This document shows, piece by piece, positions 20,886 to 30,792 of a stretch of 64,000 bases of DNA. The position numbers and the translations under genes were made by a program. Below the pieces are notes generated by a model. That model saw nothing but the letters and a program-made list of their open reading frames with translations. It made no database searches and had not been told where the DNA came from. Source of the stretch: Strongylocentrotus droebachiensis (lineage: Eukaryota; Echinodermata; Echinoidea; Camarodonta; Strongylocentrotidae); the NCBI GenBank assembly GCA_035222895.1, contig JAVYIG010000039.1:620001-684000 (forward strand), given 5' to 3'. Numbering within the stretch: position 1 is the stretch's first letter; every line of letters begins with the position of its first letter.

Positions 20886-21238
20886 GTGTAGAGGTGTCGT
20901 GGTCGAGTGGATATGTCACCGGACTGTGGAACACAAGGTCCGCGGTTCAAGTCCCGCCGCGGCACTAATGTCCTTTGGTAAGACATTGATCTTCATTTGC
21001 CACTCTCCACCCTGGTGTTAAAATGGGTACCCGGTAGGATGCGAAAGCTAATGTGGTTTGATTAGCAATGGCGCTTGTAAAATGGCGACTGGCTGGAATG
21101 CTCCACAGGGAGTGGAGAATGTGCATACCTTGTGTGCGGGTAAGCCTGAATCCGATGACCGGGGTAATGATATGTTCCGCGCCTCGAAACAAAGTATTAG
21201 GTGCATTATAAATGTGAGCTATTTGTATTATTATTAAT
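20886..21238 (+). mobile_element. tRNA-derived SINE
   Basis: The head has box A TGGTCGAGTGG (20900-20910) and box B GGTTCAAGTCC (20944-20954), Leu/Ser-tRNA-like. The body contains GGGTACCCGGTAGGATGCG and CTGGAATGCTCCACAGGG and ends in a TATTATTATTAATAA tail. The 3' half of the same family lies inverted at 34911-35165. It is not a tRNA gene because the tRNA-like head runs into the SINE body. Confidence 0.8.
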
Positions 21239-22037
21239 AACACATTGTATATTGCTCTGTATAATACCGTGTTACTAAGTTTCAAATGGGTATCATTGTT
21301 GTATTATCTCTTTTATTATTTAAAATTGAACGTCTTGTGTTTTGTCAATTTTTAAGAGGCCAGGCTGGACAAGACAATTTTCTGGCAACCTTTACCATCC
21401 TTTGGCTTAACATTTGATTCTGTAACATTTCTTTACTATCTTAAAGACATATTTTGTTAACGTACTGTCACTGTTGTTGTGGAATAGATCCAATTAATTA
21501 ATTAAGATTAAATGCTTATTTTGATAGGACGTATTCACTATCATTACACATTGTTAGAAATGTATAGCAAGTTGAATCATTGGCACGAGTATATGAAGAA
21601 GTAGTCCTTAAATGTATTTATGTTACTTTGACAAAACGATCTTTTTTTGTAGCTTGCCTTAAATCGAAAACTATGAGACCTAAGACCATTATAGAGCACT
21701 TGTAATTACAATAGTAAATCAAAACTTGAGCTGACTATCCAAACTTTTTCTCTCAATCTGGGAAAGACATTAGTAGATTATCCTCAAGATAACTTTGGGT
21801 GATTTTGAATTGTAATCCCTACATTTTGAATATTTTAATTAGGCCACGAGTTTTCCTGCGTGTAAGAAATGTGATTTGCAAAATATCCGAAGTAAGCGAA
21901 CTATGAAATATTTCATTTGGAACATGGCGAGAGTAAGTCTTTAACAATTGCAAGATGAGCCATTATCTTAAACCCCGCCCTGAATAACCAACACACCATC
22001 TTTCTCGAGGAAACCAATCACGACAGTTATCCTGTAA

Positions 22038-22351
22038 CAGTGGCGTATCCAGACCTTAGCCTCATGGGGGCCCATTTTGACAGCCCTTGTCTGCGTTATG
22101 GGGATGTCCAGGAAAACTATGATGAGCATCATTGTTCTAATATGAATGAATACTAACTGGCTGAGTCGTTGCGAATTTTTTTCCTCAAAAAATGGACCCC
22201 CCAAAAATGTGGTCTTAATTTTGTTCTTATGGTTCCCTAAGTAACCTACTAACTTCTAAGGCTGACGTTTTTCCTTGGTCGGAAATCTGACAGAAGAGGC
22301 AAATTGTCCACCCCCCCCCCCCCCCTTCCACCTCCTTCAAATACGCCAGTG
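22038..22351. mobile_element. hAT-like MITE, block B copy
   Basis: Twin of 8480-8777, with CAGTGGCGTATCC and ATACGCCAGTG ends and flanks TCCTGTAA and TCATGTAA. Its interior near 22160-22210 differs from block A and contains GGCTGAGTCGTTGCGA, a word also found inside the R6 insertion (near 26487-26506). That suggests exchange with another copy. Confidence 0.7.
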
Positions 22352-22464
22352 TCATGTAACCAATCACCTGATATAACTAATTATAAATCACGATTGTCTT
22401 TTGGTTTCGCTACGTTTAGAAAGTTTGTGGGTAGTCGATGGATATCGACATTCACTTTCGCTTA

Positions 22465-23392
22465 TACCCCCTTCACATACACGGATTATTCTTACGAGTC
22501 CTTACGGATCGCACAAATTCACGGATCTTTCACGGATCCTTACGATTTGACCACTTTTACGACCGGTTTAAGAGTTATTACGAGCTGTTTGCGGTTTATT
22601 ACGGATTATTACGAGTTATTACGATGTATTTACGGCAAGAGTCCACGATTTGTTACGAGTTGTCACGGATAACTACGAGCAACTTACGTGTTAGTTACGA
22701 CCTGTTTACGTGTTTTTACGAATAGTTACGAGTAAGTTACGAGTATGTACGAGTCCTTACGATTTTTAGTCAAAAAATAAAAACTGAAAATAAAGTGTTC
22801 GAATTTGCAGCTTTTATACCTTTCCCCAAATCGTAAACAGTTCGTAAGCATACGTAAAGTATACGTATCTATTCGTAAAGTACTCGTAACTACACGTAAA
22901 ATGCTCTTAATAACCCGTATCAATCCGTAAAGCCATCGTAAAATGACCCGAATAAAATCGTAAACGACACGTAAGCACACGCAACCATCCTTAAACTGCT
23001 CGCAATAATCCGTAAATAATCCGTAAACAAATCGTAAACTAACCGTAACGAATCGTTACAAAAATCTGTTACGAGTCATTAACGGATTCTTGCGAGCAGT
23101 TTACGGATGGGTACGTGTTGTTGCGAGCGGTTTACGGATGGTAACGGATTGATACGAGCTATTTACGAGCTATTTACGGACAAATCAATCCGTGGACACT
23201 CGCAAGAAGATTTTTGACATGTCAACAAAATTGCCTCTCCTTTCACGGATCCTCAAGAGTGCCTACGAGTTGTTGCGAGTTCTGACGAGTTATTTACGGA
23301 TACCAGCGAGTTATTTACGGATGCTTGCGATTGACTACGAGTTGGCAATCCGTAAGGACTCGTAAGACAAATCCGTGTATGTGAAGGGGGTA
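22465..23392. mobile_element. 928-bp TTA-flanked element made of short TTACGAG/TTACGGA words
   Basis: The terminal inverted repeats (TACCCCCTTCACATACACGG, about 45 bp with two mismatches) are flanked by TTA at 22462-22464 and 23393-23395. Block A has the empty site at 8888-8890. The interior is an irregular array of 8-11-bp words: TTACGAG and TTACGGA forward at 22480-22765 and 23050-23340, and their complements (CGTAA) at 22830-23050, so the strand can fold on itself. A 3-bp TTA target fits PIF/Harbinger. Open frames here follow from the repeat and encode no recognisable protein. Confidence 0.85.
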
Positions 23393-23395
23393 TTA

Positions 23396-23950
23396 ACCTT
23401 AACAATCAAAGTGATATTTCCTCAATAGCATTGTAAGAATTGGCTGGATCCGGTCTCTTGAAAATAAAAGTGCTGTAACTCTTCACCAGTGGCCGTCATA
23501 TTTACAGCGCTTGCTTATAGACATGAAGCCCTTGAGCTCTGTCACTTGAAAGCGGATAGTTATCCAGCAACGACATGCTTGAAGACGACTTGATACCAGC
23601 ATCGACTAATTAGGTGTAGTCAGACTCAAGAATCACCTTGTGTAACACTATATGAATATAACTTACTTGATAGGTCTCGATATTTTTATGGGAACGCATA
23701 GATAATGTGTTGATCACTGGAGTGTTTTAGGGACGAATATGACAGGACAGTGAAGAATGAGGCGTATATAGAGATACGATATGACCACGATGACAAAATC
23801 TATCTGAACTATTCATGGTAGTATTGTAAATGCCAAGAACGAGAGAGATGCTATTTTATTTTAATTATCGGAGCATTCATAACGGATGTTAACCACGCAG
23901 AGGAATGAGAAGAAAAAAATAAACTGGTGCTTTGAATTATTTCTGCAGAC
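23396..23950. other. Upstream region of R6
   Basis: Homologous to 8891-9478. No gene. The R6 start is preceded by an apparent acceptor TTTCTGCAG, so a 5' untranslated exon may lie upstream. Confidence 0.4.
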
Positions 23951-26299
23951 ATGAAGATCTTTAATGCTTTCATAGCTTTTCTTTGGACTTTAGCTATTTC
24001 AGTTGAATTCCCAAATGGGTCAGTATCGGTGACGAGAGTCCTGAAAGTTGGGGATAATATTACCCTAGATTGCGTTACGGACTGGGATCCAAATATCAAT
24101 ATGTATTGGGTTCGGCGCAATAACGGATCAGACCAATATTTAGCAAAGGATGGTTCATTATATCCTAAAAGTGAAACGAATGGAATATTCCGTTATGATC
24201 CACCTATTTCCGTCAGTTACTACAGCTTTGTAAATGCTTCGTCTGATACAATGAGTAAGATTCTAGCGCTAAGCATTCCAAACATTACAGAGCAAGATTC
24301 AGGCGAATACATCTGTTTTTCAACATACGTTTCGAACACAAACACAACATATCTGTATTTTTATAACATCCGTGTTGTAACTTGCAATTGTTCAATTGAT
24401 ACAAACGTGACGTGTGATCTGATCGGTTTCAAAAGTCCTCACTGGCAACCTTTGACGATCATCTTTAACGGAGGAACTGTTAAAACTGGGGTGATTGGAA
24501 ATCGTCTGGCATTTGGCCATCAAGATCTTAATGATTTAGCACTTGAACCTTCTATCCGTCTATTTTCCGATGATGGCCTCATGTCAGATATAACGTGCAT
24601 TATTCCCGTCAAGTCGAAACCGCCATCCACACAGAGGACGACGACCACAGTCTTGCCAAGCCAACCTATACAGTCATCCGCACAAGGTACGACAAGGATC
24701 ATTGGCCCCACCAATGAACCATCTTCATCGCATGAATTGTTAAGCACAACGATAACATCCTTACATAACACGAAATTAACAACCATGAGTCCCCAATCAG
24801 GATCGCAACGGTATTTGCGTTCTCCTTCATCGCCATCTTCCTCACAGCCGTCAATTTCTTCTACGAAAATGCAAGCGACTTTATCTACCAAAACGCAGGA
24901 ACAAACGGAATACACGACAATAAAAACATCTTCAAGTGCTAAACCTAAATCTCCCCTGGCTGTAAATGTACATCTTCGTACAGCTTCTAGTTCATTATCA
25001 TTATCTCAACTAACGTCAATGGTACTAACGTCCACCTCATCGACGGAAGCACAACAGCGACCTACATCTTCACAACAATCTGCATCTCCCTCTACTTTAA
25101 CAGTAAAAGCACCATCGGAAACATCATCAGAAATAGACGAGTCTTCAACAACGGATATGACCACAAAACCAAAGAAAGAGAGTGACCCTAACAATATAAT
25201 AATTGCGCTTTGTGTTAGTATTTCAGCAGCGATAATTTTTATAGCAGTCATCATTGTGATGAAGTTTCGGAGACGATATTACAGATCAAGCAATGTTCGA
25301 GGTGGCAATAAATCTCGAAAATGTCGGGCCAAATCCACTGGGGAAAGGCTTCAAACACTTTCCACTGCGATCCCAGACTTCGAATTCAAGCCAAGTGCGA
25401 TGAGAACTTGTCGTTTGGACGGTGAGGAATCGAGCCATGGCCACTCTTCCACCTTTCCCGCGGACTTGCAAAAACAACAGGCAATGCCGACCGAAATTGA
25501 GGTTGAACGATCTGATTCTAGGTTGGCTCTCTCTAATAAAGGGTTTACTCGAAAAACAATGCATGCGAGTGCGGTAATTCCAATGAAAGAGTTGAAAGAC
25601 TCCCAAGGCTCAGATACCCCTGATGATCACCTTTATTTTGTCCTAGAACGTGACAGCACTAATAACTCTCCTAAGAAAAATCTCTGTACCCCTTCTAGCG
25701 TTAAACCTCATCAAACGGAGGGTGCTAGTTATGAGCCTTCAAATAAAGAATGTAAAGCCTCGGATGAAATGTTCGTGGAGAACATCCTCTACGAATCCAG
25801 TGATGCAGTACCCATGACGATGAACGGGAAGCAAGGACAGAATGCAGATGAAACCCACCTGTATTTTGTTCTAGATAATGACAATCTTTACTCTGCACCA
25901 CCACCATTTGATTATCATCTGAAGGAGGTTTCTGATGCCGGGCCTTCGGGACACCAATACGAGGACATCGATTCTACAAGAAAACTTGTTGAAGGGGGTG
26001 CCCGGTGTACTACACATATTCATGTTATGCCCGACAAACGCTCAAAGACAACCGATGCCAGAATGAAAGTGGCAAAGGATAACCATATGATTCTAAAGGA
26101 TGTCAATGACACTTCCTCAGCAAGTATGGCTTCCGGGTCTACTAGAAATGAGGGCCCACTGCAGGGGCGTACGCAGGGGGGGGGGTTTGGGGGTTCAAAC
26201 CCCCCCCTTTGGTATTTTTATGTATGTAAACCCCCCTTAAAAAACCTAAAACCCCCCCCTTTGGTTTTTTTTTTTTTTTTTTTTTTTTTTATTATTTAA
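23951..26299 (+). CDS. Gamma-type two-Ig transmembrane receptor R6 with a transposon-derived C terminus
   Basis: Signal peptide about 1-23. V-type Ig domain (LDCVTDW, YWVRRN, DSGEYIC) and second Ig-like domain (CNCS, NVTCD, DITC). The stalk is about 74 residues longer than in R3. Membrane span about 418-441 (IIIALCVSISAAIIFIAVII), then KFRRRYYR. The tail matches R3 with LYFVL twice, YHL and QYEDI, but the TYDSI motif is lost through paired small deletions (about 26069 and 26094). At 26162 a hAT element replaces the terminal LYAEI: the frame continues through G- and T-runs to a stop at 26297-26299, adding about 45 unrelated residues rich in Gly, Pro and Phe. The AATAAA of R3 is AATAAC here. 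The product may be made with altered signalling, or the gene may be decaying. Confidence 0.78.
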   Translation: MKIFNAFIAFLWTLAISVEFPNGSVSVTRVLKVGDNITLDCVTDWDPNINMYWVRRNNGSDQYLAKDGSLYPKSETNGIFRYDPPISVSYYSFVNASSDTMSKILALSIPNITEQDSGEYICFSTYVSNTNTTYLYFYNIRVVTCNCSIDTNVTCDLIGFKSPHWQPLTIIFNGGTVKTGVIGNRLAFGHQDLNDLALEPSIRLFSDDGLMSDITCIIPVKSKPPSTQRTTTTVLPSQPIQSSAQGTTRIIGPTNEPSSSHELLSTTITSLHNTKLTTMSPQSGSQRYLRSPSSPSSSQPSISSTKMQATLSTKTQEQTEYTTIKTSSSAKPKSPLAVNVHLRTASSSLSLSQLTSMVLTSTSSTEAQQRPTSSQQSASPSTLTVKAPSETSSEIDESSTTDMTTKPKKESDPNNIIIALCVSISAAIIFIAVIIVMKFRRRYYRSSNVRGGNKSRKCRAKSTGERLQTLSTAIPDFEFKPSAMRTCRLDGEESSHGHSSTFPADLQKQQAMPTEIEVERSDSRLALSNKGFTRKTMHASAVIPMKELKDSQGSDTPDDHLYFVLERDSTNNSPKKNLCTPSSVKPHQTEGASYEPSNKECKASDEMFVENILYESSDAVPMTMNGKQGQNADETHLYFVLDNDNLYSAPPPFDYHLKEVSDAGPSGHQYEDIDSTRKLVEGGARCTTHIHVMPDKRSKTTDARMKVAKDNHMILKDVNDTSSASMASGSTRNEGPLQGRTQGGGFGGSNPPLWYFYVCKPPLKNLKPPPLVFFFFFFFFII

Positions 26300-26432
26300 A
26301 AAAAAAAAAAAAAAAAAAAAATTATACCCACGGCTAACCTAAATAAGGTGACCTAACCCCCCCCCCCAACGACCAAAAATGTCAAATTATGAAATTTCGA
26401 GACCAAAAAAAAAAAAAAAAATGTGTCCGCTT

Positions 26433-26470
<38 letters not shown>

Positions 26471-26548
26471 ACTGAGCGACTTTTCGGCTGGCTGAGTCGT
26501 TGCGATTTTTTTTGACCTCCAAAAAAAAAAAAAAAAAAGTGTCCGCTT

Positions 26549-26582
<34 letters not shown>

Positions 26583-26675
26583 ACTGAGCGACTTTTCGGC
26601 CAGCGCGATTTTCAAATTTTCGGGAGCAAAATATTTTAAAACCCCCCCCTTGAAAAAATCCTGCGTACGCCGCTG
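26162..26675. mobile_element. hAT MITE inserted in the last codons of R6
   Basis: Ends CAGGGGCGTACGCAGG and, read inward from the right, CAGCGGCGTACGCAGG. A perfect 8-bp duplication GCCCACTG flanks it (26154-26161 and 26676-26683). R3 retains the uninterrupted coding end. The interior is mostly long A, T, C and G runs plus the words GAGCGACTTTTCGGC and AAATTTTCGGGAGCAAAAT. The run lengths may be unreliable in the assembly. Confidence 0.9.
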
Positions 26676-26703
26676 GCCCACTGTATGCTCAAATCGATTG
26701 AAT

Positions 26704-29700
26704 AGTTATTGAATGAGAATAACATGTACAGTGCCACCATGGACAAAGATATTGTTCTTATATTCATGGTTCTTTTATTTTTTTGGAGGTTTTTATTGTT
26801 GTTATTGTTATTAATTGTTTTGTTATTTTAATTATTATTATCATCATCATCATCACCACCATCTGGTTTTGAATAGGATATTGGAATGCAGTTTTAGAAT
26901 ATGGTCCCATGTTTCATTTGTTTATATCGATTAATTGAATTCCAGATGTTTTGTTTTCGTTAATGAATTCTAGTAATGTTTTAAGTGTAAACATTTAGAA
27001 ATTACCCCAGATACTGTTTAGCTCGAAGAATTGTGTGGGTTTGCCCAATAAAATCTCACCGAAGTTCTTATAAAGTCGTGTAGTATGGGTTACATTAGTA
27101 ACTGTCATTTAGCGCTATTTATGCCAGACGTGAACATCACCGTATATTAATGTATGGTTTTTATTTCATGTTGATCATAATTCAACGCTGGTAGTTTACA
27201 ATGAACTTGTTTTAGTGTACTTTCTTTTTGAAGAAAAAAAACGGTGACTCACCGCTGTCAATTGTTATAAATAGCACTAAGCATTTGTAATTGAAAACTA
27301 TATAGTGGTAACTGGTTATGATTAAATTATTTAGGTTGTTCACAAATCAAGAAAGATTTAAAGCTTTCACAACCCTGTCAATACAACCGAACAGGAGGAC
27401 AAGAAGAGTTGAAATAGTTTTTTTTTTTTTAGTGTAAAAGATATTTTAAAAATCTTATGTTTCAAAAACAACACCGAATCTGTCAAGTGTCTGATTTGTT
27501 TCTTTTGCAACCCAATTTATCTAATATTGAAGCTCCATTCCAAACATTTTATGTTGTTTAATTCCAGTTTAAACCTAATTAAAAATCATCTTTCACTGTG
27601 CCAATTTATAGTTGAAGTCGTTTAATATGCAGTAAGGAAAAATGAAATACATTTTATCACTTATAACAAATTTTTCAACACATTTAAATTTGAAAGTTCT
27701 AGAATTGATTTAAAGTAGCGTACGGATTGTTTAGTAGGCTGCTTAGCTATCTTTCTTTAAACGCTTAGTTCTGTAACAGGTTTTCGTTGTCACAGTTTTT
27801 TTGTTTGTTTTTTGGATTTTATCTATTGTATATTGTTAAAGTCCATTAGAATAATTGATGCATTTTAATGAAAGTTTTTATATCATTTTATACTTTGTAC
27901 CGTACATTCCTCATATCTAACCTATTGCTATTAATAGTTGATAATATTTGATCTATTTTCACCCGATTCACCTATTATCTGAATGAGTATTAATTTGAAT
28001 GATAATTCACTTTCAGTACGTTTAAAAGTAACTGCAAAATCTAAAGTGTTTGATGATTATTGACGGGGGTTCGTACAATTGTAAAATAGCGATAACGAGC
28101 TTTCCATCGCCTCTTCCAGAAAACTTGCCGGTAGGTACATGTAGTTGTATTCTTTTATTTTAGGGTTGCAGAATGAAATTTGATCATCAACAACTAACAT
28201 GTTTGTTTTGTTTTTATATTGTTTTGCTTTGGTGTTGTTTTCGGGGGGTTGTTTATTGTTTTTTATGGGGCGGGTTCGGTTGTTGTAACGTGTTATGTTG
28301 GTGTGTTGTGTCTTTGTTTGTTTTGTCTGTACTTTATACAAACTGGCTTGAGTTTAATTTAATTTTTTAATAGTTGAATGACATGTTTATCTTTTTATGC
28401 AAATATTGATTTAATATACCATGTAATGAGACATAAAAGAATTAAATACACGGTCGGTATGTTGACAAGTCATGTATAACTATGTTCACTAAATTTACTA
28501 TGTTCACCAAAAAGTTTGTATGAGATGTTTATCTATTATTCATATATGTTCCAAATACATTAATGGTCAAAGAAAAAAAATTGTTTGAGAAATGTTATGT
28601 CATGACCAATAGAAATCACTTGATACAAAGAAGAAGAAAAAAAGATCAACACTTTCATATCAATAATTTGCAAAGCTTTGACTTTGAATGTAGGAAGTAA
28701 ATCAAGCACGCAATATAAGCAGTAAATAAACATATAACTTCCTGGTTTGGTGTACGTATCCGATTCCCTTTTTATAATTCAAATATTTGGCATGGAAATA
28801 GAAGTAAAAGGATGTGTGAAAAGGAGGAGAAAGAGAGAGTTGGAAGTAGGAGAGGATATGACGCGATGGATGCATGATATAGATGTATTTTGACTTCAGC
28901 AAATGTTTTTGAGGTGACTATAGAATTATTTTGTACAAGATGTGTTGCTATGCCTTTGTTTTATTAGCAGTATATAGAGAGACAGATTGAAATATAAAAT
29001 TAGAATAAAATGATGAATATTGACTAGTGATAATAATCAAAAGACAAAAATAAGTTATGGAAAAAAAAGATTAATTAATTGTGCGTTTGTGTTCGCGCGT
29101 ATGTTTGTGAGGGTGTGTGCGTATATGTATATGTGCGTGTGTGGGTATGTGTGTGTGCGTGTGAGTGTGGGTGTGTGTATGAAAAGTACATGTGAATTTT
29201 GGCAAGACCCGAGTCAATTTCTCTTAACTTACAGTTTACAACATTTCTGACTTGCTAACATCAACCTTTCCATTTTTTCGAGACAATTTCTTTGCTATAG
29301 CATGGCCAGAAAACAACTCAAGGCGTCAATTACTACGGATGGTTGTGCTCTATTTGTTTTTAATCGTAAGCTGATATTATATTTTCACAAACGCTCTGTA
29401 ATCTCTACCGAAATATTTCATGTTTCCAATTGTCAAAGATATTTCCCCTGAATATAAAAGTAACTCTACATGTTCCGACGTGAGTAAAACAATAAATGCA
29501 GGTATAAATTTATATAAATAAAAAGGTGATCCCTCTCTATTGATTCAGGCGATAGGCATAAGTGAGAAGACGGAGGGGATTCCAAATTCTGTCGATCATA
29601 AGTGGTCTGTAATAACTGGCTGACTAAACATTATAACACTCGAAGCAGGCACTAAATGTAATTTAATCTTTGAAAAGAAAATGGAAATATTGGAGCATGT

Positions 29701-30118
29701 GAATATTTCAGACTGCTAAGATTGGATTCGGATTTCAGTGGTGATAGTACAAGGTATTAAGCTCCTTCTCACACAAAAATGCTAATGGCATTGAATATAT
29801 ATATCTGTATATATTTCAAAATAGATGATGCTAGTAAGTAGCGTAAATATACCTTGTACAAATAAATAGATAAATAAAAAGCACAGCCTCAATAACTTGG
29901 AAGGTACTGGAACGATCTGGGGGTGGACACGGTTCTTACTTTGAACATATTATGTTAATATCAATAATAAATAAGTAAGAATTGAAGGGCTAGGGGGGCA
30001 CAGGTCTATAAGATGAATTATGAAATGAGCGAATTTTGCCACCGATAAGAGGGGAGGAGGTTGGATCTACGATATTCTTTTCAAGTTTTATTTTCCCCTC
30101 CTTTTCTCTTCTGTCTTC

Positions 30119-30170
<52 letters not shown>

Positions 30171-30617
30171 ACGCTCTGTCTTATCTTGCACATTCCCCCT
30201 TTTCATCTTACTCTTCCCCTGTTTAGTTGGGAGAGTGGGGCAAGTGCCTCCTGCATCTACGCCACTGTGTATGAGTACATATCCAGAGAAAGAATCACAA
30301 CTTTACCCAAGGTTGAATTCCAGTATGGCAAAAAGGGGTCATTTTAATATTCACTCCATATGTATTCACGAATATTATATAACATTATGTACACAATTAC
30401 AGTTTTAGAGTCAATACATTACACATAGCATTCTGTTTCAATAAGCCTCCTAATCAAGGCCGTTAACATTCCTTATATTTGTCAATATCATTCATTCATT
30501 CATTCAAAAACTGGCGGTATACATACATACATACATATAGTTTAATTAAGCTGCCGACATTGATGGTAGGATCTTTTATTCTGTTTGTTTTTAACTTCTT
30601 GTCAGCATTTGCATGTA
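26704..30617. other. Intergenic region after the receptor cluster
   Basis: To about 27121 this is the 3' flank of R6, homologous to 11504-11929. Beyond that it is AT-rich single-copy-looking DNA with no gene I can support. Open frames are short and lack recognisable motifs. It holds TG-rich sequence at about 29093-29180 and a TC run at 30124-30167. Confidence 0.5.
30124..30167. repeat. TC dinucleotide microsatellite
   Basis: Nearly pure (TC)n about 44 bases long. Confidence 0.9.
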
Positions 30618-30790
30618 CAATGGACTCTCGTTATGCAGAAGCGAAACTGTTTGTTAAAAAAAAATTGTTACATCACAACCACAAAAAACAATGTGGTACC
30701 TAGGAACTATAGGAAATATGGGACAACAAAAACAACTTCGTTATAATAGGGGTTTCTTATACAAGTGCTTATCATATCGAGAGTCCACTG
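30618..30790. mobile_element. TA-flanked MITE (Tc1/mariner-pogo type)
   Basis: Ends CAATGGACTCTCGTTATG and, inverted, CAGTGGACTCTCGATATG (16 of 18 match), with TA on both sides (30616-30617 and 30791-30792). 173 bp, no coding capacity. Confidence 0.75.
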
Positions 30791-30792
30791 TA

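Larger units (their letters stand above)
13036..27121. repeat. Tandem block B of the receptor cluster
   Basis: Second alpha-beta-gamma block (R4, R5, R6). Insertions not found in block A: a GC-rich element at 20115-20443, a SINE at 20886-21238, a 928-bp element at 22465-23392 and a hAT element at 26162-26675. Homology to block A is visible from 14160 because block A begins outside the window. Confidence 0.9.

Noticed and set aside
22304..22980. Open reading frames rich in Y, T, R and L on both strands
   Set aside because: They are translations of the TTACG word array inside the 928-bp element.
30036..30408. Two overlapping open frames with Ser/Leu repeats
   Set aside because: They translate the TC microsatellite at 30124-30167.
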